Assembly: GCA_015063685.1 (NCBI GenBank)
Contig: SVTR01000013.1
Coordinates: 1 to 64,000, forward strand
Length of the DNA stretch: 64,000 nucleotides
Direction: 5' to 3'
DNA from: Oscillospiraceae bacterium
GTDB lineage: Bacteria; Bacillota; Clostridia; Oscillospirales; CAG-272
Part shown: in pieces, positions 41,095-50,271 of the stretch
Layout: each line of letters opens with the position of its first letter
Position numbering within the stretch: the first letter of the stretch is position 1
Made by a program: the position numbers and the translations under genes
The notes under the pieces: generated by a model
What the model saw: the letters and a program-made list of their open reading frames with translations, nothing else
The model's database searches: none
What the model was told of the DNA's origin: nothing

Positions 41095-42987
41095 TTATGC
41101 GGTCATTACCTGCTTTTTCTTCTTGTGTTTTCGGACGATGCTACGGACAATCAAAAGGATCACGGCAATCAGCACAAAAATCACGGCTAAGACAATATAT
41201 GTAAAAACATTTGCGTTACGAAGAAGCTTTATGGGATTCAGGCTGGCGTATACGTCCTTTCTTCCGTCGGGTTGGGCATATCGTTCATCCATCTCTCCGC
41301 CCATGGCATCAAGATAATTGGCGATGGCGTACCATTCCTTGACGGGAGTGCCGTTTTCATCCTTGACAACGTAATTGACAAGATCACTGACAGCTATAGG
41401 AGTTCCCTGCTCGTCGCGGGGCGTGATGGTGAGGATTCCCATAGACGTCTCCTCAGCAGAGCCCAGCATTTGTCCCATGTACATGCCGGCTACGACGTGG
41501 TAAAGCTTGTCGTCTTCGATTTTGGACAGCGTACCGTCATCATTTCTGAGCATGGCATAATCAACCTTGTTAAAAATCATGCGGTAGCGATTGAAGGAAT
41601 ACTCCACACCCGACATGAAAAGCTGAGCGGATGTCATGAGCGGCTGAACCGAGGCGTCAAGCTCGATAGCGTTCTTCAGATCCTTGCCGGTCAGGTAAAT
41701 AGCAATCAATTCACCTTCGGTTCCAACACCCAGCGAGGCGGCGTTGAATACATCTGAAACGGTGACATCTCCCACAGGCAGGGTCCCGCGAACAACACCG
41801 GCAGCAGTTAATGCCACATCCACCTTTTTCCCGGTGGCTGTCTCAACGGCAGCTTTATAAGCATCCGAGAACACATTGCCCAAGGTTGACTCATGCTGGG
41901 TGGCATAGACCTCGTCCACCGTGTCAAATTTGATATTGTTGTTCAGCAATACCCGGTCAAAAGTATAGCCGTATTTGGACAGATAATTGGTCTCTACGTC
42001 GGCTTTATAGCCTTCTACCAAGGCCGAGATAGCGGGATCCTCGGGTACGCGCTCATTGACAGGGATTAACTCGTAACTCTTAAGCGAGCCGTCCTGTGTC
42101 AGCTTGAGAACGCCAAGATATCGACCATACTCCCAAGCGGAGACGATCAATGTATCGTTGACTTGGATGGGCTCCTCCACCAGCGTATGCGTATGACCTG
42201 AAATGATGACGTCAATGCCGTCCACAGCCTTAGCCAACTCGTAATCCTCACCCTTGCCATCCACGGTACCGCTATGGGAAAGGCAGATCACAATCGGCTC
42301 CGCGCCGTAACGATCCTTACAATCCTTGACGGCAGTATCGACGACCTCCCGGGCTATCGTGACGGGATCCTCCAGGATCATACCGGAATTGGGGGCACAG
42401 GCATCGGAGTCGAAGCCGAAAATTCCGAATATAACAAAATGAACACCGCCACGTTCCAAAATCATATAATCCTTAACCCCATAGTTGTTCAGGGCGTCCC
42501 ACATGGTTTTGTCATAGCCGTCTGCTCCTTCCTTAGGAGGCCAATAGTTGGCGCAGAGGATGGAGGGGACGGGATCTCCACAGTCTGCGGCGACATTCAG
42601 CATGGATTTAAGTCCTTCCTGAAGATAGTCGTATTCATGGTTACCGAATGTTGTGGCGTCATAGCCCATAGCTCCCATCATACGAAGCTCGATGGCCGAG
42701 GTAGCATAAGCAGTCTGAAATAGTGAGCCCATAGAAAAGTCACCGCCATCCACCAGAATGGCGTCCGGATCAAGCTCCTTTTGTTGCTTGATCAGCGTCA
42801 TGAGTCTGGCATAGCCGCCGTATTCTCCTTCCCCGGACTCGTTGGCTGAGGGCAGAAGGTGAGAGTGAAGATCGTGAGTAAAAAGAATGGTCACATCCTC
42901 CCGGGCAGGTGCTTCCGCACCGGGAAAAATACACAGGGAGAGGAGCATAATTAATGTCAGAATGAGTGCAAGGATTCGTTTTTTCAT
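41095..42987 (-). CDS. Membrane-anchored 5'-nucleotidase/2',3'-cyclic phosphodiesterase
   Basis: 630 residues. Signal peptide with core L-A-L-I-L-T-L-I-M-L-L-S-L and a probable cut after P-G-A-E-A. Metallophosphatase domain: L-F-T-H-D-L-H-S-H near 35, V-D-G-G-D-F near 80, G-N-H-E-Y-D-Y near 115 and S-G-H-T-H near 268. The 5-nucleotidase C-terminal domain spans about 335-545. The end is a hydrophobic anchor (V-L-A-V-I-F-V-L-I-A-V) plus K-K-K-K. It releases phosphate and nucleosides outside the cell. Start follows AAAGGAAAC. Confidence 0.93.
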   Translation of the reverse strand: MKKRILALILTLIMLLSLCIFPGAEAPAREDVTILFTHDLHSHLLPSANESGEGEYGGYARLMTLIKQQKELDPDAILVDGGDFSMGSLFQTAYATSAIELRMMGAMGYDATTFGNHEYDYLQEGLKSMLNVAADCGDPVPSILCANYWPPKEGADGYDKTMWDALNNYGVKDYMILERGGVHFVIFGIFGFDSDACAPNSGMILEDPVTIAREVVDTAVKDCKDRYGAEPIVICLSHSGTVDGKGEDYELAKAVDGIDVIISGHTHTLVEEPIQVNDTLIVSAWEYGRYLGVLKLTQDGSLKSYELIPVNERVPEDPAISALVEGYKADVETNYLSKYGYTFDRVLLNNNIKFDTVDEVYATQHESTLGNVFSDAYKAAVETATGKKVDVALTAAGVVRGTLPVGDVTVSDVFNAASLGVGTEGELIAIYLTGKDLKNAIELDASVQPLMTSAQLFMSGVEYSFNRYRMIFNKVDYAMLRNDDGTLSKIEDDKLYHVVAGMYMGQMLGSAEETSMGILTITPRDEQGTPIAVSDLVNYVVKDENGTPVKEWYAIANYLDAMGGEMDERYAQPDGRKDVYASLNPIKLLRNANVFTYIVLAVIFVLIAVILLIVRSIVRKHKKKKQVMTA

Positions 42988-43039
42988 GTGTACGGTTTCC
43001 TTTCTCTGATATTACAGGTATATTGTAGCACAGAATGCA

Positions 43040-43078
43040 AAAAAACGCAAGTCGAAAATATATCGGCTTGCGTTTTTT
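43040..43078 (-). terminator. Terminator of the HTH-TPR-like gene
   Basis: 14-bp stem 43041-43054 / 43064-43077 (aaaaacgcaagtcg, one G-T pair); the stem arms themselves end in A and T runs, so it can act in both directions. Confidence 0.82.
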
Positions 43079-43086
43079 AGTGAATT

Positions 43087-44205
43087 TTATGAGGAAAGGT
43101 CTTGAAGCAGGGCTTGAAAATCCTCGCGTTCACGAAGTGGCGCATAAAAGCTATCCAAAAGAGACTCCTTCACCTGCTCTAAAAAAGGCTTTTGGAGGTC
43201 AATTTTACCAATTGTGATATAAGGGAGGAAAGGGTGTTTCAGAGAGAATTTTTCGGCGAAGCTCTCAAATACACCGCAAGTATACTGCCCGCCCTCGCAG
43301 TAGAGTTTTTTCGCGTGATCCACCATGATCCGCAGATACGCCATAGCCATATCATAATCCCCTTCTTTTACTGCAAACTCCGCACGCTTCTGATACGCGC
43401 AATAGAGATTTCCATGAAATCGAAGATAATTTCCATCAGGGAAAACAGTTTTCAGCACTGCTTCCTCGGTGTCCAGCGCGGCCATCACACAGGGCTCCTT
43501 TCCTTCGGCGAACTGGTAAAACTCCGACAAGGATAAACAAAAATCCAACAATGCATTGAGAGCCATCTTTTGAAGATGTATCGTCTTTTCCTCGCCTTCC
43601 AGACACATCATCATTGCCTTATCTCGCGTGGTAACCTTCGCCGACGGAAACATTTCGGCGTATTTCAAAGCTTCCTCGTGACGTTCGTTGTCACGACAGC
43701 AAAGCATGGCATTCCACATGGCTCTTCCGCGGATATACGAATCTTTACATTCCTCGATCACCGTATCGTTGTGGCGAAGGCATCGCTCTACAAGCTCCGA
43801 TACAGAGGGCAGATTTGGGTTTTCCTCATGCTTTTGGCATTGCGCCGTCCAATACTCCATCGTGCCAAGCCACATGAGATATTGGTAATCGTCGGGATAT
43901 TCTTTGACCGCCTGTAAAGCGATCTGATAGTTTTCCTTCATGTCGTATTTCCAATAGTTTTGGCAACGCTCATTCAGTTCGGCGCGGCGAGCATTGTTTT
44001 CCTCGGGTTTTCCGCCCAGTAACTCATCCGCGGTCACGTGCAGAATCTTTGAAAGCGGCATGATCAGCGACAAATCGGGCACAGTAAGACCGCACTCCCA
44101 TTTGGATACAGCCTTGTAAGTCACGCCGAGATGATCCGCCAGACGTTCCTGCGTCAGATCATTTGCTTTTCTGAGTTCCTTGATCCTTTGTCCGATATGT
44201 TTCAT
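43087..44205 (-). CDS. XRE HTH regulator with TPR-like C-terminal region
   Basis: 372 residues. HTH at 5-60: R-I-K-E-L-R-K-A-N-D-L-T-Q-E-R-L-A-D-H-L, then T-Y-K-A-V-S-K-W-E-C-G. The remaining 300 residues are helical with repeated A/Y pattern (for example Y-I-R-G-R-A-M-W-N-A-M-L and A-M-A-Y-L-R-I-M-V-D-H-A), as in regulators where a TPR-like domain senses a peptide or wall signal. No quorum peptide gene is visible nearby. Target unknown. Confidence 0.85.
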   Translation of the reverse strand: MKHIGQRIKELRKANDLTQERLADHLGVTYKAVSKWECGLTVPDLSLIMPLSKILHVTADELLGGKPEENNARRAELNERCQNYWKYDMKENYQIALQAVKEYPDDYQYLMWLGTMEYWTAQCQKHEENPNLPSVSELVERCLRHNDTVIEECKDSYIRGRAMWNAMLCCRDNERHEEALKYAEMFPSAKVTTRDKAMMMCLEGEEKTIHLQKMALNALLDFCLSLSEFYQFAEGKEPCVMAALDTEEAVLKTVFPDGNYLRFHGNLYCAYQKRAEFAVKEGDYDMAMAYLRIMVDHAKKLYCEGGQYTCGVFESFAEKFSLKHPFLPYITIGKIDLQKPFLEQVKESLLDSFYAPLREREDFQALLQDLSS

Positions 44206-44253
44206 GGCATTTCCTCATTTCAATATAGTAAGCTCGGCCTTGCTTCCAAGGAT

Positions 44254-44282
44254 AGTATAACATATATTCAAATATCTGACAA
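44254..44282 (-). promoter_or_regulatory. Promoter of the HTH-TPR-like gene
   Basis: Minus strand TTGTCA (44277-44282), 17-base spacer, TATACT (44254-44259). Confidence 0.65.
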
Positions 44283-44345
44283 CACCCGCGTTGTCGAGTA
44301 AAGCTCTCCCACCGAGAGAGTTTTACCAAGTAGCAAAAATAAATA

Positions 44346-44373
44346 CAAAAAACCCAAGGCGATTGCCTTGGGC
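44346..44373 (-). terminator. Terminator of tRNA-Arg(ACG)
   Basis: 8-bp stem cccaaggc (44353-44360) / gccttggg (44365-44372), 4-base loop, then TTTTTT on the minus strand. Confidence 0.88.
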
Positions 44374-44380
44374 ATTTTGT

Positions 44381-44457
44381 TGGCGCGGTGTAAGGGACTC
44401 GAACCCCCGACCTACTGGTTCGTAGCCAGGCACTCTATCCAGCTGAGCTAACACCGC
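44381..44457 (-). tRNA. tRNA-Arg(ACG)
   Basis: Read on the minus strand: acceptor GCGGTGT (44457-44451) pairs with ACACCGC, discriminator G, encoded CCA; anticodon loop ctACGaa. A34 is the substrate of TadA (34147-34641). Confidence 0.95.
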
Positions 44458-44460
44458 AGG

Positions 44461-44476
44461 GTGCTCTCCTGAGCAC
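44461..44476. repeat. Palindrome in the tRNA-Arg leader
   Basis: GTGCTC-TCCT-GAGCAC, a perfect 6-bp stem three bases before the mature 5' end of tRNA-Arg(ACG), within the leader transcript. Confidence 0.6.
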
Positions 44477-44482
44477 TCGTGT

Positions 44483-44511
44483 ATTATAGCACAACCTTTT
44501 GGTTTTGTCAA
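44483..44511 (-). promoter_or_regulatory. Promoter of tRNA-Arg(ACG)
   Basis: Minus strand TTGACA (44506-44511), 17-base spacer, TATAAT (44483-44488), perfect match to consensus. Confidence 0.85.
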
Positions 44512-44631
44512 GGGGATTTTTAAAAAAAGTTGGATAAATTTTTCGAAATTTTTCAGGGTCACTTTTACCATGAATCTGGAGGAAATCATTCATTTTCGTA
44601 TAAGTTCCTACTAATTTATTGTATCTGCCCC

Positions 44632-44660
44632 TTGAAATATATGAAGAAATCTGTTATAAT
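44632..44660 (+). promoter_or_regulatory. Promoter of the HAD-murB-whiA run
   Basis: TTGAAA (44632-44637), 17-base spacer, TATAAT (44655-44660), 78 bases before the first start. Confidence 0.75.
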
Positions 44661-44737
44661 AATATACTGTATAGTTGTATCTATCGAACAAACGATATCA
44701 AACTTTCATATACATTTAATATAACAGGAGCATAAAA

Positions 44738-45424
44738 ATGGCCTACCGTATTGCGTTGATTGATGCTGATAATACCCTTCTGGATTTTACCAAATCTGAA
44801 CACGAGGCACTTTGCGACTGTCTTCGCAAGCGTGGATTGCCAACTCATCGGGAGATCACCGATCGCTACGCAAAGATCAATGATGATCATTGGAAAATGC
44901 TGGAGCGGGGCGAGGTCACCAGAGAATTTCTGCGCATCAATCGCTTTGCGCAATTATTTGATGAATACGGTTACAAAGCCGATCCTCATCAGATGGCCGA
45001 TGATTATATGGCCGCTTTATCAACGAAATCCTACCTGATGGAGGGGGCTCTGGATTTTTGCCGTGCCCTTTACGGTAAATGCCGGATGTTTATCATCACC
45101 AACGGAAATACCTCTGTCCAAAAGGGGCGTTTTGATCCGTGTCCTTTAGCGCCCATGTTTGAAGCCTGTTTCATTTCTGAGCAAATGGGATGTGCCAAGC
45201 CCGAAAAACGATTTTTCGATGCGGTTGCCGCTATGATTGCAGATTATACACCGGAGGATACTCTCGTCGTGGGTGATTCCTTATCATCGGATATACAGGG
45301 CGGCATCAATGCGGGATTGGATACCTGCTGGTTCAATCCCAACGGAAAAATCAACACCTCCCATATTGCTCCAACCTACACAGCATCCCATTTTGACGAT
45401 ATCAAAAACATCATTTTGAACTGA
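44738..45424 (+). CDS. HAD hydrolase, YjjG-type pyrimidine nucleotidase
   Basis: 228 residues. Motif I D-A-D-N-T-L-L-D-F with D9 and D11, helical cap, motif II I-I-T-N-G near 113, motif III K-P-E-K-R-F-F near 145 and motif IV V-V-G-D-S-L-S-S-D-I. The D-N-T-L-x-D-F form is characteristic of the YjjG/YfnB group of 5'-nucleotidases acting on pyrimidine, including non-canonical, nucleotides. It precedes murB by 17 bases with a strong site (AAGGAGG) in between. Confidence 0.88.
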   Translation: MAYRIALIDADNTLLDFTKSEHEALCDCLRKRGLPTHREITDRYAKINDDHWKMLERGEVTREFLRINRFAQLFDEYGYKADPHQMADDYMAALSTKSYLMEGALDFCRALYGKCRMFIITNGNTSVQKGRFDPCPLAPMFEACFISEQMGCAKPEKRFFDAVAAMIADYTPEDTLVVGDSLSSDIQGGINAGLDTCWFNPNGKINTSHIAPTYTASHFDDIKNIILN

Positions 45425-45440
45425 ATCCAAGGAGGGCCGC

Positions 45441-46391
45441 ATGCGCCTGATTGATTATACCCTTTTGCTTGACGCGCTCAGGGATATATGCCCGTCATTG
45501 AAGCTGAATGAACCCATGTCGTCTCACACAACCTTTCGCGTTGGCGGCGTGGCAGCTATGACCGTAGCCCCTGAGTCTATTGATGAATTGGTCAGTATCC
45601 TGACTTTACATAAAGAAATAGCCCCTTCCCTCCCCCTTTGTGTTCTCGGAAAGGGGAGCAACGTGTTGTTTGATGATGAGGGGTACGACGGCCTTGTCAT
45701 TTTTACGAGTGAGCTTCAAAACGTCTCCTTTTCAAAACCGGATGAGCAAGATGTCACAACGATTACCGCTGAGTGCGGCGTTTCTCTGACCTTGCTTGCC
45801 CGTCAATGCGTCGCTGAAAACCGAGCCTTGCGAGGTCTTGAATTTGCCTTTGGCATCCCCGGAAGTATTGGTGGCGCGGTTGTCATGAATGCCGGCGCCT
45901 ACGGAGGAGAGATGTCCGACGTCGTATTTTCCGTGGATTATTACGATCCTGCCATCGAAGCAGTCTGCACCGCAGAAGCCGATGCCCTCAGATTTTCCTA
46001 TCGTCATAGTCTTTTTTCCGAGCATCCTGATTACGTAGTGCTGCGAGCCACGTTAGTCATGGCACAGGATGATCGTGAACTTATTATCTCTGAAATGTCA
46101 AAGAATATGACGTCCAGACGCTTGAAGCAGCCCTTGGAGCTTCCCAACGCCGGAAGCGTTTTCAAGCGCCCTGAAGGGCATTTCGCGGGAAAGCTGATCG
46201 AAGACAGCGGGCTTAAGGGCTATACCATTGGCGGGGCCTCGGTTTCCGAGAAGCACGCCGGGTTCATTGTCAACAACGGTAATGCCACGGCTTCGGATAT
46301 TAAAGCTCTGATTGAACACGTAAGACACGTAGTGAAATTCAATTACGGTATAGAGTTAGAATGTGAGATCAAAATGATCTCGTCAAATTAA
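45441..46391 (+). CDS. murB: UDP-N-acetylenolpyruvoylglucosamine reductase
   Basis: 316 residues. FAD-binding and catalytic signatures: R-V-G-G-V-A near 35, V-L-G-K-G-S-N-V-L near 68, G-I-P-G-S-I-G-G-A-V-V-M-N-A-G-A-Y near 138, active-site serine in N-A-G-S-V-F-K-R-P near 240 and final G-A-S-V-S-E-K-H-A-G-F. Makes UDP-MurNAc for peptidoglycan. Length and the absence of the Y-loop fit type II MurB of Gram-positives. whiA starts 12 bases downstream. Confidence 0.97.
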   Translation: MRLIDYTLLLDALRDICPSLKLNEPMSSHTTFRVGGVAAMTVAPESIDELVSILTLHKEIAPSLPLCVLGKGSNVLFDDEGYDGLVIFTSELQNVSFSKPDEQDVTTITAECGVSLTLLARQCVAENRALRGLEFAFGIPGSIGGAVVMNAGAYGGEMSDVVFSVDYYDPAIEAVCTAEADALRFSYRHSLFSEHPDYVVLRATLVMAQDDRELIISEMSKNMTSRRLKQPLELPNAGSVFKRPEGHFAGKLIEDSGLKGYTIGGASVSEKHAGFIVNNGNATASDIKALIEHVRHVVKFNYGIELECEIKMISSN

Positions 46392-46403
46392 GAGGAGGTT
46401 ATC

Positions 46404-47345
46404 ATGTCTTTTTGCGCTCAAATCAAAGATGAGCTTTCCTCTTTGACACCTAAAAGTACTTGCTGCCGACGAGCCCTATTGTTTGGCCTTGTATACGGTT
46501 CAAGGCTTCCTGAACAGCGCGGCGAGGGCCTTTTCATGCGTTTCCCTGTTCCGTCAGGCACAAACGTGAATTATGAGACGTATATCAAAGATCTTTTTCG
46601 CCTGCAATATACCTTTGTCCCCGAAACCGTCCGTGAGACCAGAGGAGCACATCGATATATCCATCTGCATTTTCAACATAAGCAGGTTTTAAAAACATTA
46701 GCCACGCTTTCAGAGGCATCGGAAGCCGATCAAGCCCTTTTGACCGACGTTTTGGGACTGAGATGTAAGGATTGCCTGTCACATTTCGTCAGAGGCGTAT
46801 TTCTATCCTCGGGAACAGTGAATGATCCCCAAAAATCCTATCATTTGGAAATACGCGCTCCCTCCGACGGCCGCGCGGATCTGCTTTGTTCTTTGTTTAT
46901 GAACATCGACTCCATGCCGGGCAGCACAAGGCGCAGCGGAGATGTGGGCTTTATTTGGAAAAGTGGTACTGCGGTGATCGAGCTTTTGAACTTTATGGGA
47001 GCGACATCAGGCGTTTTTGATATTCTCAATACCCAAGTGGAAAGAGAAATCAAAAATAACGAGAATCGCGCCACAAATTGCGACACCCGAAATATTGAAC
47101 GGTCAATCTCCGCTGCCGCCAAATATATTCATGCCATCTCGTATCTGGAAGATAATCATCTGCTGGATTCTTTGCCTCCGGATCTCCAAGCAACGGCCAA
47201 GCTGAGAATCTCACACCCGGAGGTCAGCATGCGTGAGTTGGCAGAGCTTCACAATCCGGCCATTACCAAATCAGGCCTTAATCATCGACTGGAAAAGATC
47301 ATAAGCATATACGAAACCATCAAAACTCCATCATCTGATACTTGA
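46404..47345 (+). CDS. whiA: DNA-binding protein WhiA
   Basis: 313 residues. N-terminal LAGLIDADG-like half with C-C-R-R-A-L-L-F-G-L-V-Y-G-S near 20 and F-V-R-G-V-F-L-S-S-G-T-V near 130, then N-C-D-T-R-N-I-E-R-S near 232 and a C-terminal helix-turn-helix S-M-R-E-L-A-E-L-H-N...S-G-L-N-H-R-L. WhiA influences division and sporulation in Gram-positives. It usually sits with rapZ and yvcK (gluconeogenesis factor); both are missing between murB and whiA here. Confidence 0.95.
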   Translation: MSFCAQIKDELSSLTPKSTCCRRALLFGLVYGSRLPEQRGEGLFMRFPVPSGTNVNYETYIKDLFRLQYTFVPETVRETRGAHRYIHLHFQHKQVLKTLATLSEASEADQALLTDVLGLRCKDCLSHFVRGVFLSSGTVNDPQKSYHLEIRAPSDGRADLLCSLFMNIDSMPGSTRRSGDVGFIWKSGTAVIELLNFMGATSGVFDILNTQVEREIKNNENRATNCDTRNIERSISAAAKYIHAISYLEDNHLLDSLPPDLQATAKLRISHPEVSMRELAELHNPAITKSGLNHRLEKIISIYETIKTPSSDT

Positions 47346-47366
47346 CATAAGAAAGGAAATCCAAAT

Positions 47367-48068
47367 ATGACATACGTTGTTTCTAATCTGCACGGTCACC
47401 TGGAGGAATTCAAGACCCTGCTTGACACCATCGCTTTCAGCCAACGCCGTGACGTAATGTATATTCTTGGCGATATTGTAGACATCGGCCCTGACACCAT
47501 CGGTCTTGTCAATGATCTGTCTCTACGCAGTAATGTTTATCCCATCGCAGGAGAGCATGATTTCAAGGCTGCCAAAATGCTTTCCGGCTATGAAAAAATG
47601 ATGCAGGCCAGACAAAACGGCGAAGCGCCCGACCCTGAATTTGTGGCAGAGTTTACCGCATGGGTCAGCGAAGGCGGCGCCGCGACCATGGAGGCCTACC
47701 GCGCATTACCGGATGACGATGCCCGTGAGGGTGTCCTGGATTATCTTTCGGATATGCCGTTTTACGAGGAGATTGAGGTAAATGGTGAAAGCTATCTTCT
47801 CCTGCACTGTGGCATTTACGACTTCACTCCCGACATGGAGTTGGATTGGCTGGAGCCCGATGACTTTTTCTCCGAAGCACTGGATCCTACTCAGAAATAT
47901 TATGACGATAAGACCATTGTCGTAGGCCACACTCCTACCACCGAAGGTAACGGCGGCGCGGATCGCATTTTCTACGGTAACGGCACTATCTTCGTTGATT
48001 GCGGATTGGGCCGCGGCGGTCGCTTGGGCTGTCTGCGTCTGGAAGACGGAAAGGAATTTTATGTCTGA
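47367..48068 (+). CDS. Metallophosphoesterase, PPP/ApaH-like
   Basis: 233 residues. Metal motifs: V-V-S-N-L-H-G-H-L (Asp replaced by Asn in the usual G-D-x-H-G), L-G-D-I-V-D-I-G-P near 31, A-G-E-H-D-F (where G-N-H-E is usual) near 60, L-L-H-C-G near 143 and V-V-G-H-T-P-T near 190. Related to bacterial serine/threonine phosphatases and diadenosine tetraphosphatases. The first and third motifs deviate, so activity is not certain. Its stop lies inside the next gene (8-base overlap). Confidence 0.82.
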   Translation: MTYVVSNLHGHLEEFKTLLDTIAFSQRRDVMYILGDIVDIGPDTIGLVNDLSLRSNVYPIAGEHDFKAAKMLSGYEKMMQARQNGEAPDPEFVAEFTAWVSEGGAATMEAYRALPDDDAREGVLDYLSDMPFYEEIEVNGESYLLLHCGIYDFTPDMELDWLEPDDFFSEALDPTQKYYDDKTIVVGHTPTTEGNGGADRIFYGNGTIFVDCGLGRGGRLGCLRLEDGKEFYV

Positions 48069-49572
48069 TCATAGAAAGAAGCACGGAAAGAGCGGAAAGG
48101 ACAAGTCCTTCGGCACTTATACCGTAGAGATCACCGACCTCAACAACCTGGGTTGCGGCGTGGGACGGCTCCCTGCCGAGGCTAAAGAGGCCGAGGGGCT
48201 GGTGGTATTCGTGCGCGGCGCGGTTACGGGTGATATTGTCAAGACCGAGATCATCAAACAGACCTCATCCTTTACCGTGGGTCGGCTCATCGAGGTGGTC
48301 AAGGCCTCGCCCATGCGGGAAACCGAGACCTTTTGCACCGCCCCCGAGGCCTGCGGCGGTTGCGTGTACCGCCACCTCAAATACGAGGACGAGCTTTTGT
48401 CCAAGCACAACCGCGTGACCCAGGCCTTCAAAATGGCGGGGCTTCCCGACGTAGTCGTGCGTCCCGTGCTGTCCACGGGCAAGACACAAGGCTACCGCAA
48501 CAAGGGAATGTACCCCGTCCGTCAGGGCAAAAACGGCGTGGAGGCAGGCTTTTTTGCCGCCAAATCCCACAAGCTCATCCCTGCCACCTCCTGCGCGCTC
48601 CAGCCCGAGGTGTTCGGGGAGATCGTGGCCTGCATCTGTCAGTTTTTCAACCAAAACCGCATCCCTGCTTATGACGAGATCACAGGCAAAGGCGTTCTGC
48701 GGCATATCTATCTCCGCACGGCTGTGGACGGGGCTTTATACGTATGCCTCGTCATCAATGCCCGCGAGCTGCCCGGGGGCAAGCGTACAAAAGAGGATTT
48801 GGTTTGTACCTTGATCGGCAAGTTCCCCCGCATTACAGGTATTTTATTGAATATCAACACCGAGAATACCAACGTGGTGCTGGGTGCAAAATATGTAACC
48901 CTGTGGGGGCAATCCTATCTTGAAGATACGCTGTGCGGCAAGCGCTTCCGCATCAGCGGCGGCTCCTTCTATCAAGTCAATCACGATGCCGCAGAGCTGC
49001 TCTACAACACCGCCGCCGAGATGGCGGATTTTAATGGTGACGAGGTGCTGTGGGATCTGTACTGCGGCGTGGGTACCATCGGGCTATCCATGGCTGACCG
49101 CGTGCGCCGTCTGGTGGGCATTGAGATCATCCCCGAGGCGGTGGTTTGCGCCACGGAGAACGCCAAGCGCAACGCCGAGCTTGGGTTGATCCCCGAGGGT
49201 GCTACACAGTTTTTCTGCGCCGACGCCACCGAGGCCGCCCGCATCTTTGCCCCCGCCGACAAGGGTGACGTTCCTTCTCCCGACATTGTCATCATTGACC
49301 CGCCCCGCAAGGGTACTACCTCCGAGCTGATCGGGGAAATCTCCCGGAGGGATATTAAGCGCGTGGTCTATATCTCCTGTGATCCCGAAACGCTGGCGAG
49401 GGATTGTAAGGTTTTCCGAGATGAAGGATATGTGATCGGCGAGGTACAGCCGGTGGATCTGTTCCCGAGGACGGGGCATGTGGAGTCGGTTGTTCTTTTG
49501 ATTAGGACAACAACCGCCGATTGTATCCGTATATCCGTTCATTCGAAGAATTTGCAAACAAAAGCAAACTGA
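48061..49572 (+). CDS. rlmD: 23S rRNA (uracil-C5)-methyltransferase RlmD family, copy 1
   Basis: 503 residues from the ATG at 48061, inside the end of the previous gene. TRAM domain at about 15-80, FeS cysteines in C-T-A-P-E-A-C-G-G-C near 95, SAM-binding L-Y-C-G-V-G-T-I-G-L near 335, D-P-P-R-K-G near 415 and the catalytic cysteine in V-Y-I-S-C-D-P-E-T-L near 440. Family members methylate U747/U1939 of 23S rRNA or tRNA U54; the exact site cannot be told. A second copy without TRAM lies at 53793. Confidence 0.9.
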   Translation: MSDHRKKHGKSGKDKSFGTYTVEITDLNNLGCGVGRLPAEAKEAEGLVVFVRGAVTGDIVKTEIIKQTSSFTVGRLIEVVKASPMRETETFCTAPEACGGCVYRHLKYEDELLSKHNRVTQAFKMAGLPDVVVRPVLSTGKTQGYRNKGMYPVRQGKNGVEAGFFAAKSHKLIPATSCALQPEVFGEIVACICQFFNQNRIPAYDEITGKGVLRHIYLRTAVDGALYVCLVINARELPGGKRTKEDLVCTLIGKFPRITGILLNINTENTNVVLGAKYVTLWGQSYLEDTLCGKRFRISGGSFYQVNHDAAELLYNTAAEMADFNGDEVLWDLYCGVGTIGLSMADRVRRLVGIEIIPEAVVCATENAKRNAELGLIPEGATQFFCADATEAARIFAPADKGDVPSPDIVIIDPPRKGTTSELIGEISRRDIKRVVYISCDPETLARDCKVFRDEGYVIGEVQPVDLFPRTGHVESVVLLIRTTTADCIRISVHSKNLQTKAN

Positions 49573-49605
49573 CAGATAAACTTGAATTTTACGAGGTTAT
49601 GAAAA

Positions 49606-50196
49606 GTGAAAATAGAGGGATATGTGACAGATAAAAACAAATCACCCATTGCCAATGCTCTTATTGAGGTAAAGGGAGAAAATTTTGTTACTCTATTTAG
49701 TACGGAGAGCAAGGAAGATGGTCATTATATGCTTGATATACCAACAGGCAAATACCCTTTTTTGACAGCGGTGAAGGACTATGGAATAAACTATTTAGAA
49801 TACTGGTGTCAGAATATTTCACTTCAAGCCAACATGTCCTTGGATATGAGCTTTGATAAATTAGAGATATACGGATTGCATGTATTTTCTGTCAAAGGTG
49901 CGGGCAATAGCTTGATGGTATATTTTAGACCTATGAGTTTGCCTAAATTCCAACAGGGAATGCGGGATATTGCACCAGAGAAAATTATTATTAAGGCAAG
50001 TATTGATAATCAAGAAATGCCTGTTATCAACACAAATTTAGTTAAGGAATTTACGGACGGTTATGAATTGTCTGCATATCTTATCCAAGTCGAAACAAGT
50101 GAAAGCGATATTTCGTGGCACAAGTTTGATTTGCAAATCACAGATGCCGATAATCACTATGGTGCAGCAACAATTTACAATAATGATGTTCAATAA
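49606..50196 (+). CDS. Protein with N-terminal carboxypeptidase-regulatory-like domain, unknown
   Basis: 196 residues from a GTG at 49606, nine bases after GAGG. The first 75 residues have the repeat pattern of a CarboxypepD_reg/transthyretin-like sandwich: I-E-G-Y-V-T-D...I-A-N-A-L-I-E-V-K and S-K-E-D-G-H-Y-M-L-D-I-P-T-G-K-Y. The rest is beta-rich. No signal peptide. Base composition is clearly more AT-rich than the GC-rich rlmD and permease genes on either side, which suggests acquisition. Function unknown. Confidence 0.7.
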   Translation: MKIEGYVTDKNKSPIANALIEVKGENFVTLFSTESKEDGHYMLDIPTGKYPFLTAVKDYGINYLEYWCQNISLQANMSLDMSFDKLEIYGLHVFSVKGAGNSLMVYFRPMSLPKFQQGMRDIAPEKIIIKASIDNQEMPVINTNLVKEFTDGYELSAYLIQVETSESDISWHKFDLQITDADNHYGAATIYNNDVQ

Positions 50197-50271
50197 TGAC
50201 AATTCCCAAATATCATCAACACCTAAAGGAGCAACCAGTTAGAATATGATAAGTCTCACTAGGAGTCTTCC

